Origin: Pseudobythopirellula maris
GTDB lineage: Bacteria; Planctomycetota; Planctomycetia; Pirellulales; Lacipirellulaceae
NCBI RefSeq assembly: GCF_007859945.1
Contig: NZ_SJPQ01000002.1
Location: 536,279 to 600,278 of the forward strand
DNA: 64,000 nt
Direction: 5' to 3'
Shown here: piece by piece, positions 49,359 through 57,806 of the stretch
Position numbering within the stretch: position 1 is the first letter of the stretch
How the letters are laid out: every line of letters begins with the position of its first letter
Program-made: the position numbers and the translations under genes
The notes under the pieces: model-generated
Seen by the model: only the letters and a program-made list of their open reading frames with translations
What the model was told of the DNA's origin: nothing
The model's database searches: none

Positions 49359-49643
49359 CGGGGGGTCTCTTACGTCGTAAGGAGGTGCCGGGAGTAAAGA
49401 GCCGGGGTCCCGCTGGTCTATCGCAGTCGATCGGCCGTTTGCGGGGCTCTCACCGAGTATCGGCCCCGCCGCCCGGGCGGGCAACCGACCCCCGGCAGCC
49501 GCCCCCACAGGCGACAGGGCGTCGCGTTGACACCGTGCGCCCCCAGCTTACAATTCGTTGACTTCACCAAACTGACGCCCTGCTGGCCGCGGCCGGGCGC
49601 CCCAAGTTTCTACCCAGAGCGGCCAACCGCCGAGGATCCTGCC

Positions 49644-49967
49644 ATGGGCCTGCTCGAGATCGATGACAACAACTTCGAGGCCGAAGTGCTCAACAGCTCC
49701 GAGCCGGTGCTGCTGGACTTCTGGGCGCCGTGGTGCGGCCCGTGCCGCCAGATCGCCCCGCTCGTCGAGCAGTTGGCCGAGGAGAACGGCGGAGCCGCCA
49801 AAGTGGCGAAGCTCAACGTCGACGACGCCCCCGGCGCCGCTCAGACCTACGGCGTGAGCAGCATCCCCACGCTGATGGTCTTCAAGAACGGCGAAGTGGT
49901 CGAACGCTTCGTCGGCCTGCAACCGAAGAACCGCCTGCAAGAGGCGATCGACGCCGCGAAGGCGTGA
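49644..49967 (+). CDS. trxA: Thioredoxin
   Basis: 107 residues from MGLLEIDDNNFEAEVLNSSE. The active site WCGPC lies in LLDFWAPWCGPCRQIAPLVE at about 31-35, with the cis-Pro in GVSSIPTLMVFKNG and the closing helix of NRLQEAIDAAKA. Size and motifs are fully standard. It reduces disulfides in the cytoplasm with thioredoxin reductase. The longer frame from 49527 lacks coding character and is rejected. Single gene ending at a terminator. Confidence 0.95.
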   Translation: MGLLEIDDNNFEAEVLNSSEPVLLDFWAPWCGPCRQIAPLVEQLAEENGGAAKVAKLNVDDAPGAAQTYGVSSIPTLMVFKNGEVVERFVGLQPKNRLQEAIDAAKA

Positions 49968-49992
49968 GGCGTTTCCTATAAGACTGAGACCA

Positions 49993-50034
49993 AAACGGCC
50001 GGGCCACGCAAAAGCGTCGCCCGGCCGTTTTTTT
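49993..50034 (+). terminator. Rho-independent terminator after trxA
   Basis: AACGGCCGGGC and GCCCGGCCGTT pair around a loop that itself contains ACGC/GCGT, followed by seven T. It also lies downstream of the convergent DUF1501 gene. Confidence 0.92.
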
Positions 50035-50103
50035 GTCACCACGTCTTCGAGGACCATTGCTCTTGCGCTACGCGAGCGCGCCGCTAACGGCGACTCTCGG
50101 CGA

Positions 50104-51348
50104 CTAGGCGAACAGCTCAGCGATGGGTGTGCCGCCGCCGGCGATCTTCATCGGCCGGCCGTTGGTGGCGGTGTGCTCGGTGCTCAGGTCGATGCCGAGC
50201 GCCCGGCAGATGGTCGCCATCAAGTCTTCGGACGAGTGCGGGGCCGACACGACCTGCGAGCCGTCGTCGCTCGTCTCGCCGATGGCGAGCCCGCCGCTCA
50301 GGCCACCGCCCCCGACCACCGCGCTCCACGCGCGGGCGTAATGGTCGCGGCCGCCGTTGGAGTTGATGCTCGGCGTGCGGCCGAACTCACCCATCCACAG
50401 CACCACCGTGTCTTCGAGCAATCCCCGCTCGGAGAGGTCTTCGACCAAAGCGCTCATCGCCCGGTCCATCTCGGGCAGCTTGTTGTCGAGAGCGCCGAAG
50501 CAGTCGTTGTGCAGGTCCCACCCGCCCATGTTGACCTCGACGAACGACACGCCCGCCTCGACGAGCCGACGCGCCATCAGGCAGCCGTTGCCAAAGCCCG
50601 TTTGTCCGTAACGCTCACGCACCGCCTCGCTCTCTTGCGAGACGTTGAACGAAGCCATCTGGCTGCTGGTCATCAGCCGGTTGGCGCGGGTGAGCACCTT
50701 GGCGTGCTCGGCGGCGGCTTGGCCGCGACCCTGGCGGATGAAACGGCTCTCGATCGTGTTGAGCAGGTCCATCCGCGGCCCGAGCCGCCCGGCGTCCATC
50801 GGCTGGCCGACGTTGCGGACCCGGCCGTTGGAGTTCACTTGGAACGGTGCGTAGGCCATCCCCAAGAACCCCGGCCCTTCGCTCCGACCACCGACCGACA
50901 CGAACGCCGGCAGGTCGAACCCCTCGTCGAGGCGCGCCATCTGCTCGGCGACCACGGCGCCGTAACTCGGGTGCCGCACGCTCGGGTTCGGCACGAAGCC
51001 GGTGCGCAGGTAGTAGCTCGCCCGGGTGTGGTCGGCCTCGCGGGTGCTCATCGAGCGGACCACCGAGAGGTGCTTCATTTGATCGGCGATCATCGGAAGC
51101 CGCTCGCAGATCTGCAGGTCGCCCGTGGTGGAGATCGGCGTCAGAGGGCCGCCGGTGGCGGCGCCCGGCTTCATGTCCCACAGGTCGATCGTCGGCGGCC
51201 CGCCACTCATCCAGAGCAAGATGGCCGACTTGTTGCGGCGTTTCAAATCGGCTGCCGCCGCCTGCATGGCGCCGCCGAGTGTGAACGCCGAGGCGCCAAA
51301 GGCGGCGATCCCGGCGAGGTGGTCGAGAAAGTGGCGTCGGTTCATCAT
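50104..51348 (-). CDS. DUF1501 protein, Tat-exported sulfatase-like
   Basis: 414 residues. The N-terminus MMNRRHFLDHLAGIAAFGAS has a twin-arginine pattern (NRRHFL). The body contains KSAILLWMSGGPPTIDLWDM KPGA, the family hallmark, and later DTVVLWMGEFGRTPSINSNG GRDHYARAWSAVVGGGGLSG. DUF1501 proteins have an alkaline-phosphatase-like fold and are expanded in planctomycetes beside DUF1549/DUF1553 proteins. The activity is unknown. The DUF1549 gene lies 110 nt away on the same strand, and minus-strand order makes it the upstream gene, so the pair is probably an operon. Confidence 0.92.
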   Translation of the reverse strand: MMNRRHFLDHLAGIAAFGASAFTLGGAMQAAAADLKRRNKSAILLWMSGGPPTIDLWDMKPGAATGGPLTPISTTGDLQICERLPMIADQMKHLSVVRSMSTREADHTRASYYLRTGFVPNPSVRHPSYGAVVAEQMARLDEGFDLPAFVSVGGRSEGPGFLGMAYAPFQVNSNGRVRNVGQPMDAGRLGPRMDLLNTIESRFIRQGRGQAAAEHAKVLTRANRLMTSSQMASFNVSQESEAVRERYGQTGFGNGCLMARRLVEAGVSFVEVNMGGWDLHNDCFGALDNKLPEMDRAMSALVEDLSERGLLEDTVVLWMGEFGRTPSINSNGGRDHYARAWSAVVGGGGLSGGLAIGETSDDGSQVVSAPHSSEDLMATICRALGIDLSTEHTATNGRPMKIAGGGTPIAELFA

Positions 51349-51425
51349 GTGATTGCCTCGTAGGGGGCCGACAACGGATGCTTACTAAGACGCGGACGGG
51401 TGACGGCAGGCGTGCACCCGCTTCT

Positions 51426-51449
51426 CAATCCCTCCCCATCAAGGGAGGA
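51426..51449. repeat. CCCTCCCCATCAAGGGAGG repeat
   Basis: A short hairpin-forming copy of the repeat at 33610-33662, between the DUF1549 and DUF1501 genes. Confidence 0.55.
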
Positions 51450-51458
51450 GAATAACGG

Positions 51459-53204
51459 CTAGTGATTCAGGATAAACTCGTTGCTGTTGAGCAGGGCCCA
51501 CCACACGTCGCGTAGCGACTGGACCACGTTGCCTTGCCGCGAGGCGAGCACCGCTTGGCAGGCTCGCAATTCGGCCCGTTCGGGTTTGCGCGCCAGGGCC
51601 GCCCGGTAGAGCCGCACCAGTTTTTCGGTGTCGCTGAGCGAATCGTCCCCCGCGACCGATTCTAAGAAGCCCCCCTTCCTCACACTCGTCGCCCGGCGCA
51701 CGAGGTCGCCGTTCATCAACGCTAGCGCCTGCGGGATCGATCCGTCGAACGTCGTCGCCTCGCCGTTTTCGTCGTTGGCGAAGGCCGTGTTGAACTGTCG
51801 CAGCCAGCGCTGCCGCACCTGGTCGCGGCGATCGGCCTCGATCGTGGCGTCGGCCGCCGTGGCGGTGAGCAACGAATCGTACAGCTGCTCGGCCGTCATC
51901 TGACGGAGATAGAACCGGCTGAACTCCGGCGCGGCGCCGAGGGCCGGGTCGTCGTGCTCGTTCGACGAACGCGCCCGACTATCCCGTCCGTACGCCTCGC
52001 TCAGCACGATCCAACGCGAAAGCCTCCGCAGGTCGTGGCCCGACGCGCGGAACGACTCGGCCAAGAATTCGAGCAACTCGGGGTGCGACGGCGGGTTGTG
52101 GGGGCCGATGTCGTCGACCGGCTCGGTGAAGCCGCGCCCCAGCAGCCGGCCCCACTCGCGATTGACCGCAGCCCTAGCAAAGTCGTTCGACGTGGCGATC
52201 CAGTCGGCCAGTTCCTCGCGGCGGTCGACCTCGTCCAGCTGCCCGCTGTCGCCGTAGCCTTCTCGCAGTTCGGGGTCGCGGTCGGCAATCACGTCGGCCA
52301 GGTACTCGCCGTCGAGAAACGCCGGGTAAGCGACTTTCAGCCGTCCGTTGCGCAACTCGTAGTAGATCTCGGCCCGTCGGGCCGGGTCGTCGAGCGATGC
52401 GTTGCGGCGGCCACGCTGGCGGGCGCCCTCGCCCGGGAAGTCACGCTCGCGGATGCGGGCGTAGCGGCGCCTGGAGTCTTCGTCGCGAACGCGCTCGAAG
52501 CGGGTTTGGCGGAAAAAGGCGTTGAGTTCCCAGAACTGGTTCTGGCGGTGCTCGTTAAACGGATGGTCGTGGCACTGCGTGCACTGGACCGCGACGCCGA
52601 GGAAGACCTTGGCGGTCTGCGCCGTCGCCTGCACGCCTTGGTCCGCCATCTTGTCGACGAGGAAGTTGGCGGCCGGATTGTAATCGTCGTCCGCGGGTCG
52701 GCTGCTGCCGGTGGCCGTGACGAGCTCGTGCATCAGTTTGTCGAGCGGCTTGTCGGCGCGGAAGCTCTCTTGGAGATAAGCGTGAAAACCGTCCCGGTCG
52801 ACAAACGACGTGCGGGCGATTCCCCCCGTGCGGCCCACCAGCAAGTTGGCCCACACCGTGGCCAAGTGGCGGGAGTGCTCTTCGCGATAGTCGTAGCCGA
52901 GCAACCGGTCGACCCACACCCGACGCCGCTCTCGCGGTTTCGCCTCGAAGAAGGCGTCGAGCTCTTCGACCGTCGGGATGCGGCCGATGAGATCCAACGT
53001 CACACGACGCGCCCAAGGCCCGTCGGGCGCCTCGGCCGACGGCGTCACGTCGGCGTCGCTCCAGGAACTCCCTAGCAGACGATCGATCTCGGTGACAACG
53101 GCGACATCCTCCAAAGGATGAGCCGGAGAATCACCCGCGAGAGCCGGCCTCGAAGCAAGCAGCCCCAAGACGGCGAATAGCAAGATGCGTGGCAGTGCGC
53201 TCAA
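51459..53204 (-). CDS. DUF1549/DUF1553 exported protein with CxxCH motif
   Basis: 581 residues. Signal peptide MSALPRILLFAVLGLLASRP ALA. The DUF1549 part (ARRVTLDLIGRIPTVEELDA FF and VWVDRLLGYDYREEHSRHLA) is followed by FLGVAVQCTQCHDHPFNEH, a single CxxCH haem-binding-like site. The DUF1553 part follows (RAAVNREWGRLLGRGFTEPV DDIGPHNPPSHPELLEFLAE) and the protein ends NSNEFILNH. This is a planctomycete cytochrome-like family with unknown chemistry; with DUF1501 it is often found in polysaccharide or sulfate-ester loci, though no sulfatase is here. The N-terminal planctomycete cytochrome C domain found in longer relatives is absent. Confidence 0.9.
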   Translation of the reverse strand: MSALPRILLFAVLGLLASRPALAGDSPAHPLEDVAVVTEIDRLLGSSWSDADVTPSAEAPDGPWARRVTLDLIGRIPTVEELDAFFEAKPRERRRVWVDRLLGYDYREEHSRHLATVWANLLVGRTGGIARTSFVDRDGFHAYLQESFRADKPLDKLMHELVTATGSSRPADDDYNPAANFLVDKMADQGVQATAQTAKVFLGVAVQCTQCHDHPFNEHRQNQFWELNAFFRQTRFERVRDEDSRRRYARIRERDFPGEGARQRGRRNASLDDPARRAEIYYELRNGRLKVAYPAFLDGEYLADVIADRDPELREGYGDSGQLDEVDRREELADWIATSNDFARAAVNREWGRLLGRGFTEPVDDIGPHNPPSHPELLEFLAESFRASGHDLRRLSRWIVLSEAYGRDSRARSSNEHDDPALGAAPEFSRFYLRQMTAEQLYDSLLTATAADATIEADRRDQVRQRWLRQFNTAFANDENGEATTFDGSIPQALALMNGDLVRRATSVRKGGFLESVAGDDSLSDTEKLVRLYRAALARKPERAELRACQAVLASRQGNVVQSLRDVWWALLNSNEFILNH

Positions 53205-53241
53205 CCGCGGGCTCCGTTTTATCGGCGTACGAGATCGACCT

Positions 53242-53398
53242 TAGAGCGGTTTGCTCATTGGTGCAGACGCTCGTCTCGCGATCGGCGTCATGGCTTCGTC
53301 AGCCTGCATCGACAATGCACCGCATTGCCTGCTTCGGCTTCCTCGCCACGCCCCCAATCGCTTCCCCGCTCGTCCACACCAATTCGAAAACCGCTCTA
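53242..53398. mobile_element. MITE-like element with terminal inverted repeats
   Basis: 157 nt. The left end TAGAGCGGTTTGCTCATTGG and the reverse complement of the right end TAGAGCGGTTTTCGAATTGG differ at three of the first 20 positions. The same end sequence, with one change from the right arm, recurs at 63980-64000. No open frame inside has coding character. Non-autonomous mobile element is the best reading; no matching transposase is in the window. Confidence 0.65.
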
Positions 53399-53583
53399 GC
53401 CATGATAGGCTATCCATCCGGGAGACTCCGGCACACGGGCTCTCACGCCCATCGAATAGAGCAAGCCCTGGTAGTCCCAACCCCGCTCTGCAGCCGAGGT
53501 ATTCATGGCGATGACGCCGATGGAAAGAAAACCAAGAAAGCCGAGAGAAGCCCTCTATGAGGCGGGCCATTAGCCCAGCCGAG

Positions 53584-53619
53584 TGTTGCATAATGATACA
53601 CGTGTGCCATTTTGCAACA
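53584..53619. repeat. 36-nt near-perfect palindrome centred on CACGTG
   Basis: The arms start TGTTGCA and end TGCAACA, and only three of 18 base pairs fail to match. It lies 14 nt before a second strong hairpin and about 330 nt before the next gene. It could be an operator or part of a structured RNA. Confidence 0.6.
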
Positions 53620-53632
53620 GTCAAAACGCAAC

Positions 53633-53672
53633 AGGCGAGTCTGGGCCGTGTTCCAGTGGCCCAGACTCGCCT
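53633..53672. terminator. Strong hairpin, possible terminator
   Basis: AGGCGAGTCTGGGCC and GGCCCAGACTCGCCT pair perfectly over 15 nt with a ten-base loop. There is no T-run on either side, so a classical terminator is not certain. Confidence 0.5.
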
Positions 53673-53698
53673 TGGCAGTGTCGCAAAAGCCGGTGAAA

Positions 53699-53946
53699 GC
53701 AAGAGCTGAGGGGGGGGATACAGCTAAAGCTAACGTCTTGTCCCGTATGCCTTTACGAACTACCTGATGCGTTTGCCTCTTCACCTACCGACCCCGTACT
53801 CTTCTCTGTACCGGCCCCGAGCGTTAGTTTCGCTTGGCGCCAAGGTCTCGGCGAATGATTGACTAATAAGCAACTGGCGTGCCACACTGCTGTCGCCTCA
53901 CCACGACCACGACTCGTCCACGACCCCAGGAAAGCCGCAAGACAAG
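53699..53946. other. Upstream region of the Old Yellow Enzyme gene
   Basis: 248 nt with no gene seen, following the two palindromes. It is lower in GC around 53840-53890 and probably holds the promoter, but I cannot name the boxes. Confidence 0.35.
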
Positions 53947-55413
53947 ATGAGCAAGGCCTACACTAAGATCGCCCAAATCAAGAGCCTCGATTCCCTGAGG
54001 GAGCGGCTCGCGGAATTAGGCGTCGAGTTACCCCTCGACGAGCAGCCACTCAGCGCCGCAGAAAAATCGCCGCTCGCCGAGTCGTGGGACTTCTCCGGCC
54101 TGAAGGTGGGCAACCGTTGGGCGATCCACCCAATGGAAGGCTGGGACACCGGCCGCGACGGAGCCCCCAGCGAGCACACGTTGCGACGCTGGAACCGCTT
54201 CGGCCTTAGCGGGGCCAAACTCATCTGGGGCGGCGAGGCGGCCGCTGTCGTGCCTGAGGGCCGCGCTAACCCGAACCAGACACTCGCACTCGAATCGAAC
54301 CGCGCGGGCCTCGTCGCCCTCATCGAGGAGCTCCGCGGCGCCCACCAAGAAAGCTTCGGCACGCTCGACGGGCTGGTCGTCGGCTTGCAGCTGACCCACT
54401 CCGGTCGGTTCTGCCGCCCGAACGACAAGAAGCGGCTCGAGCCGCGGATCGCCTATCACCACCCGCTGCTCGACGCGAAGTTCGGAATCGACCCGGACGA
54501 CACCGCGGTCGTGCTCACCGACGACGACGTCGAGCGGCTGATCGACGCCTACGTGGCGGCCGCCAAGCTGGCCGCCGAGACCGGCTACCAGTTTGTCGAC
54601 GTGAAGGCGTGCCACGGCTACTTGCTGCACGAGTTCCTCAGCGCCCGCCGCCGTCCGGGCCGCTTCGGCGGCGACCTGGAGGGTCGCAGCCTCGCGCTCC
54701 GCACGATCATCGGCCGCGTCCGTGACGAGGTCCCGCAACTCGCCGTGGGCGTGCGGCTGAGCCTGTTCGACTTCGTCCCTTACGCCACGAGCCAAGAGGT
54801 CGGCAAGCCGATGGAGTTCGCCGGCATCTCGCCTTACGACATGGCGTTCGGCGCCAAGGCCGACAACCCGATGGAGATGGACCTCACCGAGCCGGTCGAG
54901 CTGATCGAGAAGCTGGTCGGCATCGGCGTGGGCGCGATGAACCTCAGCTGCGGCAGCCCCTACTACATCCCCCACATCCAGCGGCCGGCGATCTTCCCGC
55001 CGAGCGACGGCTACCTCCCGCCCGAAGACCCGCTGGTCGGCGTCGGCCGCCAGCTCGGCGCGGTGCGCGAATGCAAAGAGCGGCTCGTCGCCAAGGGGAT
55101 CAACGTCCCGCTTCTCGGCTCGGGTTACACCTACCTACAAGATTACCTGCCGCACGTCGCCCAGGCGGCGGTCCGCGAAGGGTGGGTCGACTCGGTCGGC
55201 CTGGGCCGCATGGTGCTCAGCTACCCCGAGCTGCCGGCCGACACGCTGGCGGGCGAGGATTGGAAACGCAAAAAGGTCTGCCGCACGTTCAGCGACTGCA
55301 CCACCGCGCCCCGCAACGGCATCATCTCCGGCTGCTTCCCGCTGGACGATTACTACAAGGTGATGCCCGAGCGCAAGGAGCTAGCCGACGTGAAGAAGGC
55401 CCAGCGAGGCTGA
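53947..55413 (+). CDS. NADH:flavin oxidoreductase, Old Yellow Enzyme family
   Basis: 488 residues. FMN enzyme with a TIM barrel that reduces activated double bonds or related substrates with NAD(P)H. Family blocks: LKVGNRWAIHPMEGWDTGRD, LSGAKLIWGGEAAAVVPEGR, VVGLQLTHSGRFCRP, YVAAAKLAAETGYQFVDVKA CHGYLLHEFLS (the HGYL motif), AVGVRLSLFDFVPY, and LGSGYTYLQDYLPHVAQAAV for the FMN-phosphate site, then VGLGRMVLSYPELPAD. The C-terminus KKVCRTFSDCTTAPRNGIIS adds two cysteines in Cys-x5-Cys spacing, as in larger members that carry an iron-sulfur site, but too few for a complete cluster. Single gene; substrate unknown. Confidence 0.9.
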   Translation: MSKAYTKIAQIKSLDSLRERLAELGVELPLDEQPLSAAEKSPLAESWDFSGLKVGNRWAIHPMEGWDTGRDGAPSEHTLRRWNRFGLSGAKLIWGGEAAAVVPEGRANPNQTLALESNRAGLVALIEELRGAHQESFGTLDGLVVGLQLTHSGRFCRPNDKKRLEPRIAYHHPLLDAKFGIDPDDTAVVLTDDDVERLIDAYVAAAKLAAETGYQFVDVKACHGYLLHEFLSARRRPGRFGGDLEGRSLALRTIIGRVRDEVPQLAVGVRLSLFDFVPYATSQEVGKPMEFAGISPYDMAFGAKADNPMEMDLTEPVELIEKLVGIGVGAMNLSCGSPYYIPHIQRPAIFPPSDGYLPPEDPLVGVGRQLGAVRECKERLVAKGINVPLLGSGYTYLQDYLPHVAQAAVREGWVDSVGLGRMVLSYPELPADTLAGEDWKRKKVCRTFSDCTTAPRNGIISGCFPLDDYYKVMPERKELADVKKAQRG

Positions 55414-55602
55414 TCGCGCGGCGGGCGCCAGCGCCGCTAGCGGCGGCCGTTTCTGGCGTTTCGAGAAACATTTTGTTTTCCGTGTCCCCTTCCCCTGGCG
55501 GCTCACGCAGGGGCAGATAGCGGGTTCCGCGCCGTCCGTCGGCGCCCCGCAACGCGCTCCCCCCCGGTGCGCGCAGTCTGCTTCAAGAAAAGGGAGATTC
55601 GG

Positions 55603-55944
55603 ATGTTTCGTCGCACTCTGATGGCGGGCGTGTTCGCCTCGGCCGTGGGGCTCATGTGCCTCGGCACGGCGGGCGAGGCCGAAGCGCGCCACTGCCACGA
55701 CCGAGGTTACTACGGCGGTGGCCGCGGCGTCGCCGTCTACCACAGCGGGCACTACGACGTCTACCGCGGCGGGCCGTCGTACTACCGTTCGGCCTACCGC
55801 GGCGTTTACCCGCCCGTCTACCGCAGCCGCAGCGTTTATGGCTACGGCGGCCCGAGCTACTACGGCTCGCGCGGCGGCGTTTATGTCGGCCGTGGCGCCG
55901 CGTACTACCGCGGCGGCGGAGTCGGCATCGCGGTCGGCTTCTGA
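55603..55944 (+). CDS. Small exported Gly/Tyr/Arg-rich protein
   Basis: 113 residues from ATG 55603 with AGGGAG eight bases upstream. The signal peptide MFRRTLMAGVFASAVGLMCL GTAGEAEA is clear. The mature part is low-complexity: YYGGGRGVAVYHSGHYDVYR, SYYRSAYRGVYPPVYRSRSV and YRGGGVGIAVGF, with many tyrosines, glycines and arginines. Such proteins are widespread in planctomycetes and may be structural parts of the envelope or matrix. No enzymatic motif. A hairpin at 55989-56020 follows. Confidence 0.85.
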   Translation: MFRRTLMAGVFASAVGLMCLGTAGEAEARHCHDRGYYGGGRGVAVYHSGHYDVYRGGPSYYRSAYRGVYPPVYRSRSVYGYGGPSYYGSRGGVYVGRGAAYYRGGGVGIAVGF

Positions 55945-55988
55945 TCGTGGTCGCTGGCCAACGCGATCCCACTGTCTAGCAAGCAACC

Positions 55989-56020
55989 CCTAGCCCCGGC
56001 CAAGCTTGGTCGGGGTTAGG
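55989..56020 (+). terminator. Hairpin after the Gly/Tyr-rich gene
   Basis: CCTAGCCCCGGCCAAG and CTTGGTCGGGGTTAGG pair over 16 positions with two G-U pairs and no loop other than the AGCT turn. It lies between convergent genes; there is no T-run, so termination is only probable. Confidence 0.5.
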
Positions 56021-56060
56021 CACGCTTGTGCGACAAAGGCCGCAGCGGCGGGCGCCGTGC

Positions 56061-56390
56061 TTAGCCTTGCAACTCTTCGAGCGAGAGCGCGCTTTGCCGG
56101 ATCGCCCGCACGCGATAAACGATCACTTCATCGTCCTTCACCGCGTAGAGAACGCGGTGCGATGGCCGCCTGCCTAGGCCGAAGGGCATTTGGCGGATCT
56201 CCACCACCATCAATCCGGCTTCTTCAGCCAAGCTGTGCCGGAGCGGCATAGTCTGTAATGAGGCGATTTCGTGTTCGATACCGAGAAACCAACGGTTTGC
56301 CTCTTCAGCCGATCGATTCTCAGCCCACCAACGCAGATTCGACCGGATGTCGTGTTTGGCGGGGCCGGTTACTACGACGCGATAAGTCAT
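56061..56390 (-). CDS. RelE/ParE family toxin
   Basis: 109 residues: MTYRVVVTGPAKHDIRSNLR WWAENRSAEEANRWFLGIEH, TMPLRHSLAEEAGLMVVEIR and HRVLYAVKDDEVIVYRVRAI RQS. This is the small alpha-beta ParE/RelE fold with the terminal V-x-V-x-x-V-R-H/A segment. In the family RelE-like members cleave mRNA on the ribosome and ParE-like ones poison gyrase; which applies here cannot be read from the sequence. The start overlaps the antitoxin stop by four bases, so expression is coupled. Confidence 0.88.
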   Translation of the reverse strand: MTYRVVVTGPAKHDIRSNLRWWAENRSAEEANRWFLGIEHEIASLQTMPLRHSLAEEAGLMVVEIRQMPFGLGRRPSHRVLYAVKDDEVIVYRVRAIRQSALSLEELQG

Positions 56391-56614
56391 CGATCACTGG
56401 GGATCCCGAGTTCGGCCTTCATGCGGGCCGAAAAAACGTCCCACGGCTCGAAGTCTCCGGCCTCATAAGCGTCGATGCCCTCCTGCACTGCGGCGACCTC
56501 CTGGGCCTGCCACTCAAGGGCCTGCTTAGCCATTGTCTCAATGATCGCCGGCACGTCGCTGTGGAGGCTCGAGAGAGCCCGATACGCCTCGTCCGAGATT
56601 TCGATCTTGTGCAT
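56387..56614 (-). CDS. Antitoxin of the RelE/ParE module
   Basis: 75 residues: MHKIEISDEAYRALSSLHSD VPAIIETMAKQALEWQAQEV AAVQEGIDAYEAGDFEPWDV FSARMKAELGI. The C-terminal pattern I-x-A-Y-E-A-G-D-x-x-P-W-x-x-F-x-A is typical of antitoxins that wrap around ParE-like toxins, and the N-terminal part could be the DNA-binding and dimer region. It precedes the toxin gene with a four-base overlap, the usual order for autoregulated modules. Confidence 0.85.
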   Translation of the reverse strand: MHKIEISDEAYRALSSLHSDVPAIIETMAKQALEWQAQEVAAVQEGIDAYEAGDFEPWDVFSARMKAELGIPSDR

Positions 56615-56685
56615 CGCGATTCTCCTTACCCAGCCATCATAGCACGGCTAATTCGACCCCGCTCTACCATTGAGTCGGCCCCCCC

Positions 56686-57549
56686 TCAGCGGTCGAAGAA
56701 CTTGCCGATCGCGTACAGCGTGGTCTGCCGGCCTGCCTTGGCGATCGAGCGGGTGAGCGGGATTTCCTTCGGGCAAACCGCCACGCAGTTCTGGGCGTTG
56801 CCGCAAACCTGCACACCGCCGGGGCCCATCAGCGCCTCAAGCCGCTCGCCCTTGGCCATCTTGCCGGCGCCATGCTCGTTGAACAGGATCGCTTGGCTGA
56901 TCACTTGCGCGCCGACAAACTCGGTGTCGTACGCCTTCTGCTGCCGCGCCTCGAAGGCCGCGTCTGACTCGCCCGCTTTTTGCTCGAGTTCCACCTTGGT
57001 GTACTGCGGGCACGCCTCGAGGCAGCAGCCGCAGGTCATGCACTCCGAGAGCGGGTAGCGCGTCTCTTGGCTCGCCTGCGACTCGTTCGGGCCGCGGCCA
57101 CGATCGAGGTAGTCGTCCACCGGGGCCCACGCCTTCACCCGCTCCAGGCCGCGGAACATCCGCCGGCGGTCGACCACCAGGTCGCGCAGCACCGGGAACT
57201 TGCTCATCGGCCGCAGCTCGATCTCGCCCGGCCGGTCGTCGAGCAGCTTGTCGACCAGCGCCGAACACGACTGCCGGACGCGGCCGTTGATGACCATCGT
57301 GCAGGCGCCGCACACCTCTTCCAGGCAGTTGCAGTCCCACGCGACTGGGGCCGTGTCGGCGCCGGCGGCGGTTTTAGCCATCGCAGCGATCCTTTGCAGG
57401 ACGCTGATGACGTTCATGTTCGGCTCGTACGGCACACGGAACCGCTCCCAACGCTGCGGCTCGCCGGGGGCCGTTTGCCGCAGCACGCGGACATCGAAGG
57501 TCTCGGGACGCTTGGCGGCGGGACGGGCGGATTGGCTGGGAGCGATCAT
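56686..57549 (-). CDS. sdhB: Succinate dehydrogenase/fumarate reductase iron-sulfur subunit
   Basis: 287 residues. Passes electrons from the flavoprotein to the membrane quinone site. The 2Fe-2S ligands are Cys73, Cys75 (or Cys80), Cys83 and Cys95 in WDCNCLEEVCGACTMVINGR VRQSC. The 4Fe-4S and 3Fe-4S centres are SECMTCGCCLEACPQYT and CGNAQNCVAVCPKEIPLTRS. A 20-residue lead (MIAPSQSARPAAKRPETFD) precedes the ferredoxin domain. The sdhA and sdhC genes that normally accompany it are absent on both sides: the toxin-antitoxin module is downstream and a divergent gene upstream. The complex must be assembled from separate loci, or the operon was broken. Confidence 0.92.
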   Translation of the reverse strand: MIAPSQSARPAAKRPETFDVRVLRQTAPGEPQRWERFRVPYEPNMNVISVLQRIAAMAKTAAGADTAPVAWDCNCLEEVCGACTMVINGRVRQSCSALVDKLLDDRPGEIELRPMSKFPVLRDLVVDRRRMFRGLERVKAWAPVDDYLDRGRGPNESQASQETRYPLSECMTCGCCLEACPQYTKVELEQKAGESDAAFEARQQKAYDTEFVGAQVISQAILFNEHGAGKMAKGERLEALMGPGGVQVCGNAQNCVAVCPKEIPLTRSIAKAGRQTTLYAIGKFFDR

Positions 57550-57806
57550 CGGTCTTCGTCGGCTGGCGGTGGACGGTAGAAGGCGGAACAGCGCCGGTGC
57601 GATGCGGCCGACGCCTGCGGGGCGAGGCCCCTACTGGCTTTATAGGGCCTGGGCCGGCAGAAGCCAACGGCGCGTGGCTGGTCGACGGGCGATCAGGCGA
57701 AATGAGGGACTTTATCGGCTAATGATTTTACCGCAGGGGGCGATCCGTTACGATCGCCTGTTGGCGGCCCCTGCCCAATCCCCCCCGTGCTCCCGGAGCC
57801 CCTCTG
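57550..57806. other. Divergent intergenic region
   Basis: 257 nt between sdhB and the winged-helix gene; expected to hold both promoters. No gene seen. Confidence 0.35.

Noticed and set aside
53584-53619. Sigma-54 promoter in the palindrome (TGGCAC and TGCA elements on the minus strand)
   Set aside because: The distance between the GG and GC elements is far longer than the fixed spacing that sigma-54 needs.
53241-53702. Minus-strand frame of 153 codons
   Set aside because: It runs through the MITE-like element and both palindromes, has no ribosome site and no protein-like composition.
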